A stretch of DNA of 64,000 nucleotides from Chloroflexota bacterium (GTDB taxonomy: Bacteria > Chloroflexota > Limnocylindria > P2-11E), in assembly GCA_027310565.1 (NCBI GenBank), contig DAIDAP010000011.1, positions 32,044 to 96,043 on the forward strand. Reading direction: 5' to 3'. Under the pieces are notes generated by a model that saw only the letters and a program-made list of their open reading frames with translations, ran no database searches and was not told where the DNA came from. Positions 37,290 through 45,298 of the stretch are shown here, one piece after another. Positions within the stretch are counted from its first letter, which is position 1. Every line of letters begins with the position of its first letter. The position numbers and the translations under genes were made by a program.

Positions 37290-38326
37290 GCGTGGAGGTC
37301 GCGCCGGACATCGCGGCCGAGCTCGCGACCGAGCAGCAGCGGATCGTCGCCGAGATCCGCGAGCTCGATCTGCTCATCGAGTCGACGCAGACCGAGGTGA
37401 ACCGCCTCAAGGCGCGCGAGGACCAGACCAAGGCGCGCGTCGAGGAGGTCCGCGGCAACCCCGGCGGCTTCCAGCGCGAGGAGATCTTCGGCGCGACCGA
37501 CGAGCACGCGTCGGCCATCGGCCGCCGCATGACGATGGAGGGGCAGCTCGCGGCGCTGCAGGGCAAGCGCAAGCTGCTCGACCGCGTGCAGCGTCTCGTC
37601 GCCGGCGCGCAGCAGCACGTGCGCGACAGCGCGAGCGCCGCGCCGCTCCCGGCCGACGCGTCGCCGGTCATCGACGAGGGCAGGCTGCTCCAGGCGGTCG
37701 TCGACACGCAGGAGGCCGAGCGCAAGCGCATCGCGCGCCAGGTCCACGACGGCCCGGCGCAGGCCATGGCGAACGTCGTGCTGCAATCGGAGATCAGCGA
37801 GCGCCTCTTCGACGTCGATCCGCAGCGCTCCCGCACCGAGCTCGCCTCGCTGCGCACCATGGTGAACAAGACGCTGCAGGAGCTGCGCGGGTTCATCTTC
37901 GAGCTGCGCCCGATGATCCTCGACGACCTCGGCCTCGTGCCGACGATGCGCCGCTACGTGCAGACGCTCATCGACAAGCACGGCGTCCGCATCGATTTCT
38001 CGAGCACCGGGCGCGACCGGCGGCTCCCGTCGGACGACGAGGTCGCGATCTTCCGGCTCATCCAGGACTCGCTCGTCGAGAGGATCGAGAAGGCCGCCGC
38101 GAAGAGCCTCGTCCTCGGCATGGCCTGGCGGGACGAGCAGCTCGAGATCCTGCTCCAGACGGACGGCAAGGACCTGCCGCCCGACGGCGAGCTGCAGTCC
38201 GGCCTGCGCCGCAGCGAGCGCCTGGAGCTGCTCCACGGCGAGTCGACGCACGAGACGCGCGCCGACGGGACGGTCGTGCTGAACGTGAAGGTGCCCATCC
38301 GGGCCGCACCGCAGATCATCACGTGA
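37286..38326 (+). CDS. Soluble HisKA_3-type kinase homologue with degenerate ATP-binding domain
   Basis: 346 aa, TTG 37286 (or GTG 37292), no membrane segments. An N-terminal coiled coil (residues ~10-110) leads to an intact HisKA_3 segment with His154 in RQVHDGPAQAMAN and the conserved FIFELRPMILDDLGLVPTMR. The HATPase has decayed: the N-box position reads QDSLVERIEKAA, with no Asn, and the G1 box reads TDGKDLPPDG, without DxGxG. It may be phosphorylated in trans or act as a partner or inhibitor of the kinase at 35.6 kb. It overlaps the regulator gene by four bases. Confidence 0.85.
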   Translation: MSVEVAPDIAAELATEQQRIVAEIRELDLLIESTQTEVNRLKAREDQTKARVEEVRGNPGGFQREEIFGATDEHASAIGRRMTMEGQLAALQGKRKLLDRVQRLVAGAQQHVRDSASAAPLPADASPVIDEGRLLQAVVDTQEAERKRIARQVHDGPAQAMANVVLQSEISERLFDVDPQRSRTELASLRTMVNKTLQELRGFIFELRPMILDDLGLVPTMRRYVQTLIDKHGVRIDFSSTGRDRRLPSDDEVAIFRLIQDSLVERIEKAAAKSLVLGMAWRDEQLEILLQTDGKDLPPDGELQSGLRRSERLELLHGESTHETRADGTVVLNVKVPIRAAPQIIT

Positions 38327-38370
38327 CGAGCGGCCCGCTCGACACCGAGCGGGTCGCCGGGAACCGCTCG
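38327..38370 (+). terminator. Two adjacent stem-loops after the signalling cassette
   Basis: CGAGCG (38327-38332) pairs with CGCTCG (38336-38341). CGAGCGGG (38346-38353) pairs with ACCGCTCG (38363-38370) with one mismatch. They start right after the kinase stop and lack a T-run. They may end transcription or protect the 3' end. Confidence 0.45.
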
Positions 38371-38393
38371 ACCGGCGCCGCGTTGTAGCGTGT

Positions 38394-38849
38394 ATGCGCG
38401 CCGTCGCCCTGGCCGCCATGCTCCTCGCGCTCCCGCTCGCCGGCTGCGGTACGCCGCCGGACCTCACCGTGTCGGTCGCGGACAGGCCCGTCCCGACGGT
38501 CCTCCTGTCGACGTCGAAGACCACCTGCTGCTGGCAGAGCGTGGTCGGCGACGCCTTCCCGCGGGAGAAGCCGCTCACGACCGTCCGGGCCCCGACGCCG
38601 GTGACGCTCCGGATCGACGCCGCGCCGGACGCGACGGAGATCCGCGGCTCGGTGTACGAGGTCGACCGGCCGACGCCGTCGGGCGGCCCGCCCGAGCAGT
38701 TCACGCTTCCGGGCAGGTCCGTCGCGTACGTCGCGAGAGCGATCGTCGCCGGCGGGACGTACGAGGTCGTCGTGAACGCCAGGTGGGGCGGCCTGCTCGT
38801 ACGCGGCGAGGTGACGCGCGCGTTCCGCCTGCGCGTCGAGCCCCCCTGA
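38394..38849 (+). CDS. Putative lipoprotein of unknown function
   Basis: 151 aa with a lipoprotein signal peptide (MLLALPLAGC, Cys near residue 18). The mature part looks like one beta-rich domain (LTVSVADRPVPTVLLS, TPVTLRIDAAPDATEIRGSV, TYEVVVNARWGG) and has a CC pair at TTCCWQS that could be redox-active or metal-binding. I do not recognise the family. It stands alone, convergent with the FAD-oxidoreductase gene 12 bases downstream. Confidence 0.75.
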   Translation: MRAVALAAMLLALPLAGCGTPPDLTVSVADRPVPTVLLSTSKTTCCWQSVVGDAFPREKPLTTVRAPTPVTLRIDAAPDATEIRGSVYEVDRPTPSGGPPEQFTLPGRSVAYVARAIVAGGTYEVVVNARWGGLLVRGEVTRAFRLRVEPP

Positions 38850-38861
38850 CGGGGCCGCGCG

Positions 38862-40238
38862 CTACGTCCGCCCGGCGAGCCGCTCGCCGACCTCGCGCCC
38901 GAGCTTCGCGCTGTAGTTCGTGCCGCGGTCCTCGGGGTAGATCTGCGTCGTGTTCGCCACGTACAGCCCGTCGATCGGCGTCGCGAGCGGCAGCATCCGC
39001 CGGCGGTTGCCGATGCGCGGGACGGGCTGGGCGGCGTCCTCGCGGAACGACCACGCGCGCAGCACCGCGCGCTCGTCGAAGCGCGCGTTCACGCGCCGCA
39101 GCGCCGGGGCGTAGTGCCGCAGCAGCTCGTCGGTGCCCATGCGCGCGAGCGGGTCGTCGCGCGCGACGTAGTTCGACACGTAGAGGTAGCGCGCCGGGTA
39201 GCGCTCGGCCGGCACGAGGTTGGTGTGCTCGATGAGGCCGAGGAACGGCATGTCGCGGTCGACGACGTTCGTCCAGTACGTGCCGCTGAACCGGTCGCGC
39301 AGCTCGAGCAGCAGCACGACGGCGGTTCGGTAGGTCCACGCGTCGAGCCGCGCGGCGTACGCGTCGCCCCAGGCCGCGAGGCGCCGCGCGACGTGCGTCG
39401 GCGTGGTGAGCAGCACCGCGTCGGCGCGCGCGGTCCGCTCGCCGTCGGCCGGCGCGGTCCCCGCGGGCAGGCGGTACGCGCCGGGCGCGGCCGCGCGCAG
39501 CGCGAACCCCTCGCCGTCGCGGTCGACCCGCACCACCTCGCGATCGAGGTGCACCCGCCCTCCGTGACGGCGGATGTCGTCGGCGAGCGCGACGCAGATC
39601 GCGCGGAACGACGAGCGCGGGTACCCGAGGCGCTCCTTCGCCGCGCCGCCGCCGGAGAGCTTCTGCCGCCGGAGCGCGAGCTTGGACCAGAGCCACGCGA
39701 GCGGGATGGCCGGCGCGTCGTCGCCGAACTTGCCGAGCATGAGCGGCCGCCACACCTTCTCGAGCGCGCGCTCGCCGCACGCGCGGCGCAGCCAGTCGAG
39801 CGCGGAGACCTCGTCCATCCGCTCCCAGTCGGTGCGCCGCGCCAGGCGCAGGACGGCGAGGCCGAGGCGCACGCGGTCGGCGGGCGCGAGCGGGCCGTAG
39901 CGGATGAGGTCGAGCGGCGACACGAACGGCCAGATCCGGCCGTCGGCGTACATGCCGACCGTCGAGCGATGCCATTCGAGCTCTCCCGGCAGGAGCTCGT
40001 CGTGGAGCGCCGTCATCTCGCGGTCGCTCTGGAACAGGTGGTGGTAGTAGCGGTCGATCCAGACGCCGTTCCCCAGGTCGAACGCGCTCGCCATGCCCGC
40101 GACGTCCGGCCAGCGCTCGTACAGGTCGACCGCGACGCCCCGCCGCGCGAGCGCGCGGCCCGCGGCGAGGCCGAGCACGCCCGCGCCGACGATCGCGACC
40201 CGCCGCGTCCCCCTCGCCCCGGCCGCTTCGATGCTCAT
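38862..40238 (-). CDS. FAD-dependent oxidoreductase (amine oxidase/UDP-galactopyranose-mutase-like)
   Basis: 458 aa, ATG 40238. The N-terminal FAD motif is VAIVGAGVLGLAAGRALARR with ERWPDVAG after it; the C-terminal FAD segment reads IDGLYVANTTQIYPEDRGTN. WIDRYYHHLFQSDREM and KVWRPLMLGKFGDDAP resemble proteins grouped with protoporphyrinogen-oxidase and UDP-galactopyranose-mutase-like enzymes in polysaccharide clusters. The substrate may be a nucleotide sugar or a polyprenoid. ATGA overlap with the SpoIID-like gene. Confidence 0.82.
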   Translation of the reverse strand: MSIEAAGARGTRRVAIVGAGVLGLAAGRALARRGVAVDLYERWPDVAGMASAFDLGNGVWIDRYYHHLFQSDREMTALHDELLPGELEWHRSTVGMYADGRIWPFVSPLDLIRYGPLAPADRVRLGLAVLRLARRTDWERMDEVSALDWLRRACGERALEKVWRPLMLGKFGDDAPAIPLAWLWSKLALRRQKLSGGGAAKERLGYPRSSFRAICVALADDIRRHGGRVHLDREVVRVDRDGEGFALRAAAPGAYRLPAGTAPADGERTARADAVLLTTPTHVARRLAAWGDAYAARLDAWTYRTAVVLLLELRDRFSGTYWTNVVDRDMPFLGLIEHTNLVPAERYPARYLYVSNYVARDDPLARMGTDELLRHYAPALRRVNARFDERAVLRAWSFREDAAQPVPRIGNRRRMLPLATPIDGLYVANTTQIYPEDRGTNYSAKLGREVGERLAGRT

Positions 40239-41725
40239 CCGCCGCCGACCTGGGCAAGCGCGATGCCGGTGTAGTAGTAGGTCAGGATCCGCTCCGCGGT
40301 CGCCCCGGCGAGCGCCATGCCCTGCGCACCCCACTGCGACATGCCCACGCCGTGGCCGAACCCGCGTCCGACGAACGCGAACCGCGCCGGGAGCACGTAC
40401 AGCCACTCGACGAAGCGGATGCCGAGCGGCCGGCCCCAGTCGTCGACGACGTGCTCGTACCGGCCGCGCACGCGCACGGCGCCGAGCGCCGCCATCTCGG
40501 CGAGGCGCGCCTGGTCGCCGGCGGACACCCACTCCGGCTCGCCACCCGAGCGCACGACGACCGTGAAGAGCGTGCTGCGGAGGCCGAAGTAGTAGCGCGC
40601 GCGGTCCTTCCCGATGTCGCGCGTGCCGCTCGTGCCCGCGATGCGCGCGCGCACGACACGGCCGGCCGCCGTCACCTCGAGCAGCTCGATGCGCAGCGGC
40701 AGGCCGACGTCCATGCCGCGCGAGCGCAGCTCCTCGCCGAGCCGCGCCGCCGTCAGCTCGCGCGTCCACTCGTACGAGCTCGCGGCCCAGCTCGTCCTGG
40801 TGGCGATCGCGTCCGTCGGCGAGGGGACGCTCCGCAGGTACGGCTGCGCGACGCCGAAGACGTTCTCCGAGTCCTCGGTGACGCCGCCGGCGTTCGCCGA
40901 GTAGAGCGCCTCGATCGGCGCGCCGCGGTAGGTCGCGATCACGCCCGCGGTGCGCGCGACCGCCTCGCGCGTCGGCCGCGCCTCGGCGGCGACGCCGTCG
41001 TACTGCTGGTCACGCGTGTCGCCCTCGAGGTCGTAGCTCGCGTGGCGCCCCAGCCTCGTGTACAGGTACGTGCGCGCGGCGATCGCCTGGGCCGCGAGGG
41101 CCTCGGGCTCCCACGACGAGGGCACCTCCGAGCCGACGACGCTCGCGAGGTAGTCGCCCGTCGCGACGGCGTTGACGACGATCGGCCGGCCGTCGTCGCC
41201 GAGCGCGATCTCGAGCGTGCCGCGGAAGATCCGACCGTCGACGCTGAGCAGGCCGTCGGTCGCCGCGAACGTGAGACGCTCGGGGCGCTGCGCGGTGAAG
41301 ACCGCGTCGGCCGCGACGCTCGTCCGCGCCGCGAGCGTGGCGACCTCGAACGGGACCGTGACGATCGACGCCCACGTCCGTGCCAGGCCCTCGGCGACGC
41401 GCGCGTCGCGGACCTGGAGGAGCCGCTCGGCGCGCTCCGCCGCCGACACGCGGGGCGGCGCCTCGGCGAGCGCCAGCTCCGCGCCCTCGACGCGGCGCAC
41501 GTTCGTGCGTACGACCAGGCGCTGCGTCCCGCTGTAGACGACGCCGCCGTCCGGCGCCCGCACCACGATGGCGCCGCTCGCCCCGATCGTCGTGCGCCCG
41601 AGGCCCTGCGCCGTCACGTTCACGCGCACGACCGCGGGGAGCGCCGGCAGGGACGCCGCGGCCGCGGGCGCGGGCGGAGCGAGGAGCGCGGCGAGGACGG
41701 CGAGCGCGACGGCGCGACGCCTCAC
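40235..41725 (-). CDS. SpoIID/LytB-domain protein (secreted peptidoglycan lytic-type)
   Basis: 496 aa with a Sec signal peptide (MRRRAVALAVLAALLAPPAP). A ~110-aa N-terminal domain precedes the SpoIID/LytB core: GDYLASVVGSEVPSSWEPEA with the catalytic-site Glu, QAIAARTYLYTRLG, DTRDQQYDGVAAE, SANAGGVTEDSENVFG and the C-terminal GFGHGVGMSQWGAQGMALAG. SpoIID is a lytic transglycosylase for denuded glycan strands; related proteins occur in non-sporulating bacteria. GTG start overlapping the hpt stop. Confidence 0.88.
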   Translation of the reverse strand: MRRRAVALAVLAALLAPPAPAAAASLPALPAVVRVNVTAQGLGRTTIGASGAIVVRAPDGGVVYSGTQRLVVRTNVRRVEGAELALAEAPPRVSAAERAERLLQVRDARVAEGLARTWASIVTVPFEVATLAARTSVAADAVFTAQRPERLTFAATDGLLSVDGRIFRGTLEIALGDDGRPIVVNAVATGDYLASVVGSEVPSSWEPEALAAQAIAARTYLYTRLGRHASYDLEGDTRDQQYDGVAAEARPTREAVARTAGVIATYRGAPIEALYSANAGGVTEDSENVFGVAQPYLRSVPSPTDAIATRTSWAASSYEWTRELTAARLGEELRSRGMDVGLPLRIELLEVTAAGRVVRARIAGTSGTRDIGKDRARYYFGLRSTLFTVVVRSGGEPEWVSAGDQARLAEMAALGAVRVRGRYEHVVDDWGRPLGIRFVEWLYVLPARFAFVGRGFGHGVGMSQWGAQGMALAGATAERILTYYYTGIALAQVGGG

Positions 41726-42288
41726 ATCGCGCTCCGGTATACCTCCGGCCGGAGCACGCCGATGAACGGGAGATTGCGGTACCGCTCGGCGAAGTCGAGG
41801 CCGTATCCCACGACGAACCGGTCGGGGATCTCGAACCCGCGGTAGTCGATCTCGATCGGGACGACGCGCCTGGCCGGCTTGTCGAGGAGCGTGCAGAGAC
41901 GCACCGACGAGGGACGCTGCGAGCGGAGGTGCTCGAGGACGAAGGCGAGCGTGTTCCCCGTGTCGACGATGTCCTCGACGACGAGCACGTCGCGCCCCTC
42001 CACGCTGTTCGCGATGTCCTTGACGATACGGACGACGCCGCTCGACTCGGTCGTCGCGCCGTACGAGGAGACCTCCATGAAGTCGACCGAGAGCGGGACC
42101 TCGATGCGGCGCATGAGGTCGGCGAGGAAGGGGAGCGACCCCTTGAGGATCGACACGAGCGCGAGGTCCCGGCCGCGGTAGTCGGCGCTGATCCGGGCCC
42201 CGAGCTCACCGACCTTCGCCTGGATCGCCGCGGCGTCGATGAGCACCTCGGCGATGTCGTCGGCGGGAAGGGCAGGCGTCGCTCTCAC
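41722..42288 (-). CDS. hpt: Hypoxanthine phosphoribosyltransferase
   Basis: 188 aa, GTG start. The PRPP-binding loop is VLVVEDIVDTGNT, the flexible-loop region FMEVSSYGATTESSG and the base-binding end KPARRVVPIEIDYRGFEIP with VVGYGLDFAERYRNLPFIGV are all present. It makes IMP or GMP from hypoxanthine or guanine and PRPP in purine salvage. It usually neighbours tilS and ftsH; here it leads an operon with the SpoIID-like and FAD genes. Confidence 0.93.
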   Translation of the reverse strand: MRATPALPADDIAEVLIDAAAIQAKVGELGARISADYRGRDLALVSILKGSLPFLADLMRRIEVPLSVDFMEVSSYGATTESSGVVRIVKDIANSVEGRDVLVVEDIVDTGNTLAFVLEHLRSQRPSSVRLCTLLDKPARRVVPIEIDYRGFEIPDRFVVGYGLDFAERYRNLPFIGVLRPEVYRSAM

Positions 42289-42315
42289 GCGGCGATTGTC
42301 TCAGAGCGGCGCGGG

Positions 42316-42936
42316 TCAGCGGCGGAGCAGCCGCCATGCCGCGCCGGCCACGCCGAGCGCCACGGCCGCCCCGGCCGCGAGCGCGAGCGGCGGCACGCCC
42401 GCGTCGGTCGCGACGCCGACCGCGGGCGCGCCCGTCGGCGCGGCGGTCGCGAGCGCGGGGGACGTCGGCGTCCCGCTCGGCGCGGCCGGCGCCGGCGCGA
42501 CGGTGCTCGCCGGCGACGCGGGGCTCGGCGGTGCCGTCGCGGGTGCCGCGGTGGGCGCGACGGTCGGCGGTGCCGTTCGCACCGGTGGCGCGGTCGGCGC
42601 CGGCGTCGGCGGGACCGTCGGCGCGGGCGTCGCCGCGGCGATCACGACGACGGTGCCGCTCATGCTCGGGCCGTGGACGCCGCACACGTAGTCGAAGGTC
42701 CCGGCGGTCGAGAAGGTGACCAGCGCGCTCTGGCCCTGCCGGAGGACCGGCGTCGTGAACGCGCTCCCCGCGGCGCTGTGCGGCGCGCCGTCGAGGTTCG
42801 TCCACCGCACCGCGTCCCCGACGCGCACCGTGACCGTCGCGGGCTGGAACGCGAAACCGGAGATCGTCACGTCGGCCGTCGCGGCCCTCGGCGCCGTGGG
42901 CGTCGCGAGCGCGAGCAGCGCGAGCGCGGCGAACAC
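42316..42936 (-). CDS. Secreted or membrane-anchored cupredoxin-domain protein
   Basis: About 206 aa from GTG 42936: signal peptide, one plastocyanin/azurin-like domain, an extremely Ala/Pro/Thr-rich linker (about 80 aa) and a C-terminal membrane helix (LALAAGAAVALGVAGAAWRL) followed by RR. Type 1 copper ligands are visible: His in GAPHSAAG, then the Cys and His of YVCGVHGPSMSG with the nearby Met. It probably carries electrons or binds copper outside the membrane. The start is uncertain, because a large inverted repeat begins 20 bases upstream and no Shine-Dalgarno sequence is clear. Confidence 0.8.
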   Translation of the reverse strand: MFAALALLALATPTAPRAATADVTISGFAFQPATVTVRVGDAVRWTNLDGAPHSAAGSAFTTPVLRQGQSALVTFSTAGTFDYVCGVHGPSMSGTVVVIAAATPAPTVPPTPAPTAPPVRTAPPTVAPTAAPATAPPSPASPASTVAPAPAAPSGTPTSPALATAAPTGAPAVGVATDAGVPPLALAAGAAVALGVAGAAWRLLRR

Positions 42937-42955
42937 GAGCCGTACGGTGCGCGAC

Positions 42956-43138
42956 GCTAGTGCCGCGCGCCGGGAATACCTTGACGATGCGCGGCCCAGA
43001 CGGCCGAGGCCACGGAGCCGAGGAGGACGCGCCGGAGCGTATCCGCAGATACGTGAGGAGCGCCCGGACGAAGGCGACACCGGCATCGGCCGTCTGGGCC
43101 GATGCAGCGGCAAGGGATTCCCGGTGCGCGGCACTAGC
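42956..43138. repeat. Long imperfect inverted repeat, candidate MITE
   Basis: Arms 42956-43011 and 43082-43138 match in 50 of 57 aligned positions (six mismatches, one gap). They start GCTAGTGCCGCGC on one side and end GCGCGGCACTAGC on the other. A central GTATC-CGCA-GATAC mini-hairpin sits in the 70-bp loop. TA dinucleotides at 42958-42959 and 43135-43136 could be target duplications of an IS630/Tc1-type element; no transposase is in the window. It occupies most of the gap between the cupredoxin gene and rsmG and has no credible ORF. Confidence 0.75.
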
Positions 43139-43142
43139 CGCA

Positions 43143-43148
43143 TAGCAT
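43143..43148 (+). promoter_or_regulatory. rsmG: -10 box TAGCAT, leaderless promoter of rsmG
   Basis: TAGCAT ends seven bases before ATG 43156, just outside the right arm of the inverted repeat. The -35 position falls inside the repeat and has no consensus. Confidence 0.5.
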
Positions 43149-43155
43149 CCCGCTC

Positions 43156-43884
43156 ATGCCCGTCTCGTCCGAGCCCTTCGACGCGCTCGTGCCTGCGGCC
43201 GCGCGGCTCGGTCTCGCGCTGCGCGCCGAGCAGATCGCCGTCTGCGAGCGGTACGCCGAGGCGCTCATCCAACGGAATACGTCGGTGAACCTCACCGCGA
43301 TCACCGCTCCCGCCGACATCGCCACGAAGCACTTCCTCGACGCGTGGACGGCCTTCGGCGTGCGCCGCTGGAGCGGCCACGAGCGGGTCGTCGACGTCGG
43401 CAGCGGCGCGGGCTTCCCGGGTCTCGCGCTGCGCATCGCCGCGCCCGGCCTGCGCGTGACGCTGGTGGAGTCGGTGGGGAAGAAGGCGCGCTTCCTCGAG
43501 GAGGTGTCGGCGCTGCTCGGCCTCGGCGACGTCGAGGTGCGCAACGAGCGCGCGGAGACGCTCGGCCGCGAGCGGCGCGATCGCTACGACGTGGGGACGG
43601 CCCGCGCCGTCGGCCCGCTCGGGCACGTCCTCGAGTACCTGCTCCCGCTCCTGCGTGTCGGCGGCGAGGCGATCGTGTGGAAGGGGCGGCTCGAGGGCGA
43701 GCTCCCCGGTGGCCGTGCCGCGTGCGCCGCGCTCGGCGGCGAGCTCGTGCGCGTCGTGTCCACCGCGGAGCTCGGCGTCGGCGACGTGCTGCCCGGCCGC
43801 AACCTCGTCGTGGTCCGCAAGACCAGGCCCACGCCCGCGCGGTATCCCCGCTCGGCGGCGGACGCGCGGCGCCGGCCGTGGTGA
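43156..43884 (+). CDS. rsmG: 16S rRNA (guanine527-N7)-methyltransferase
   Basis: 242 aa. The GidB/RsmG core includes YAEALIQRNTSVNLTAIT, the SAM-binding motif VVDVGSGAGFPGLAL, LVESVGKKARFLEEV and TARAVGPLGHVLEYLLPLLR. It methylates G527 of 16S rRNA with S-adenosylmethionine. A ~20-aa basic C-terminal tail is extra. No parA or parB lies beside it. The HisA-like gene overlaps its stop. Confidence 0.94.
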   Translation: MPVSSEPFDALVPAAARLGLALRAEQIAVCERYAEALIQRNTSVNLTAITAPADIATKHFLDAWTAFGVRRWSGHERVVDVGSGAGFPGLALRIAAPGLRVTLVESVGKKARFLEEVSALLGLGDVEVRNERAETLGRERRDRYDVGTARAVGPLGHVLEYLLPLLRVGGEAIVWKGRLEGELPGGRAACAALGGELVRVVSTAELGVGDVLPGRNLVVVRKTRPTPARYPRSAADARRRPW

Positions 43885-44588
43885 TCGTGCCTTCGGTCGA
43901 CGTGCGTGGCGGCCGCGTCGGCCACCCTGTCGGCGCCGGGGGCGACCTCGACCCGCGCGCTCTCGCCGCCCGCTACGTCGCCGGCGGCGCGGCCGAGCTC
44001 CACCTCGTCGACCTCGACGCGGCCGAGACGGGCGTGCCCGTCAACGCCGCGCTCCTCGCCGGCATCGCGCGCTCCTGCGGCGCGCCGTGCCGGCTCGCCG
44101 GCGGCGTCGCGTCGCTCGAGCGCGCGCGCGACGCGATCGCGCGGGGCTTTCGCGGCGTCCTCTTCTCGAGCGCCGTGTTCGGGGACGAGACGCTGCTCGG
44201 GCGCTGCGCGCGCGTGGGCGGCGCGATCGTCGAGATCGAGGTGCGCGACGGCCGGCTCGCGCCCCGCGGCGGCGACCCGGCGCTGGTCGAGCGCGCGAGC
44301 GCGCTCACCGCGACCGACGCGGCGAGCCTCGCGAGCCTGCGCGGCGTGCGCGACCTGTACGTCATCGACCTCTCGGCGGACGGGCGCCTCGGCGGGCCGC
44401 CGCTCGCGCTGCTCGAGCGCCTGCGGAGCGCCGCGGGCGCGGGCGTCGCGTTCCATACCGGGGGCGGCGTCCGCGACCTCGCGGACATCCGCGCGCTCGC
44501 GGGGTGGGGCGCTGCGTCCGCCGTCGTCGGCCGCGCGCTCCTCGAGGGACGCTTCACGATCGCCGAGGCCGACGCGGCGTGCGCGTAG
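43878..44588 (+). CDS. Divergent HisA/HisF-family TIM barrel
   Basis: 236 aa, tandem GTG codons at 43878 and 43881. The barrel matches HisA: VIVPSVDVRGGRV at strand 1, AELHLVDLDAAETG at strand 2, CRLAGGVASLERARDAI at strand 3, and the phosphate sites HTGGGVRDLADIRAL and GAASAVVGRALLEG. The strand-1 Asp is kept, but the strand-5 catalytic Asp position reads VEIEVRDGRL, with Glu, and the usual GW segment is missing. No other his genes are nearby. It may be a HisA paralogue with altered chemistry rather than the histidine enzyme. Confidence 0.7.
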   Translation: MVIVPSVDVRGGRVGHPVGAGGDLDPRALAARYVAGGAAELHLVDLDAAETGVPVNAALLAGIARSCGAPCRLAGGVASLERARDAIARGFRGVLFSSAVFGDETLLGRCARVGGAIVEIEVRDGRLAPRGGDPALVERASALTATDAASLASLRGVRDLYVIDLSADGRLGGPPLALLERLRSAAGAGVAFHTGGGVRDLADIRALAGWGAASAVVGRALLEGRFTIAEADAACA

Positions 44589-45298
44589 GGCTCCTCTCGG
44601 ACGCGCACGGCAACCTCCTCGCGCTCGAGGCCGCGCTCGCCCGTCTCGGACCGGTCGACGCGCTGTGGGTCACCGGCGACACGGTCGGCTACGGCCCCGA
44701 CCCGTCCGACGTGCTCGCGCTGCTGCGCGAGCGCGGCGCGCTGCTCGTGCAGGGCAACCACGACCTCGCGGTCGCGACCGGCGAGGGCCTCGCCTGGTTC
44801 AACGAGCACGCCGCGGCGGCGGCGGAGCTGCACCACGACTGGCTGTCGCCCCTCGAGCGCGACGCGCTCGCCGCGCTGCCGCGCGTCGTCGCGTCAGAGG
44901 GCTTCACGCTCTGCCACGGCAGCCTGCGCGACCCGCTGTGGGAGTACGTCACCAGCGGCGGCGCCGCGCGCGCGTCGCTCGAGCTGGCCGGCACGCCCCA
45001 CGGCTGCGTCGGGCACACGCACATCCCTGCCGTCTTCGTCGTGGAGGGCGGCGCGACGCGCACCGAGCGGCCGCGCGACGGCGACGTCGTGACGCTCGGC
45101 GGACGCTGTCTGGCCAACCCGGGGAGCGTCGGCCAGCCGCGCGACGGCGACCCGCGCGCCTCGTGCGCCGCGCTCGACACCACGGCGGGGACGATCACCT
45201 TCTATCGTGCGGCGTATCGAGTGGACGAGACGCAGCGACGCATCCGCGCGCGCGGCCTGCCGGACTTCCTGGCCGACCGTCTGGCGTACGGCGTGTAG
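44579..45298 (+). CDS. Metallophosphoesterase (YfcE/MJ0936-like)
   Basis: 239 aa, GTG start inside the end of the HisA-like gene. The two-metal site is complete: SDAHGNLLALEA, VTGDTVGYGPDP, VQGNHDLAVA, the His in LCHGSLRDP, GHTHIPAVF and NPGSVGQPRDGD. Relatives cleave phosphodiesters such as bis(p-nitrophenyl)phosphate or cyclic nucleotides; the cell substrate is unknown. Cytoplasmic. It overlaps the next gene by about 90 bases if that gene starts at 45207. Confidence 0.88.
   Translation: MRVGLLSDAHGNLLALEAALARLGPVDALWVTGDTVGYGPDPSDVLALLRERGALLVQGNHDLAVATGEGLAWFNEHAAAAAELHHDWLSPLERDALAALPRVVASEGFTLCHGSLRDPLWEYVTSGGAARASLELAGTPHGCVGHTHIPAVFVVEGGATRTERPRDGDVVTLGGRCLANPGSVGQPRDGDPRASCAALDTTAGTITFYRAAYRVDETQRRIRARGLPDFLADRLAYGV

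Noticed and set aside
42960..43145. A 61-codon plus-strand frame inside the long inverted repeat
   Set aside because: No homology or ribosome-binding sequence; it simply follows the repeat and overlaps its right arm.
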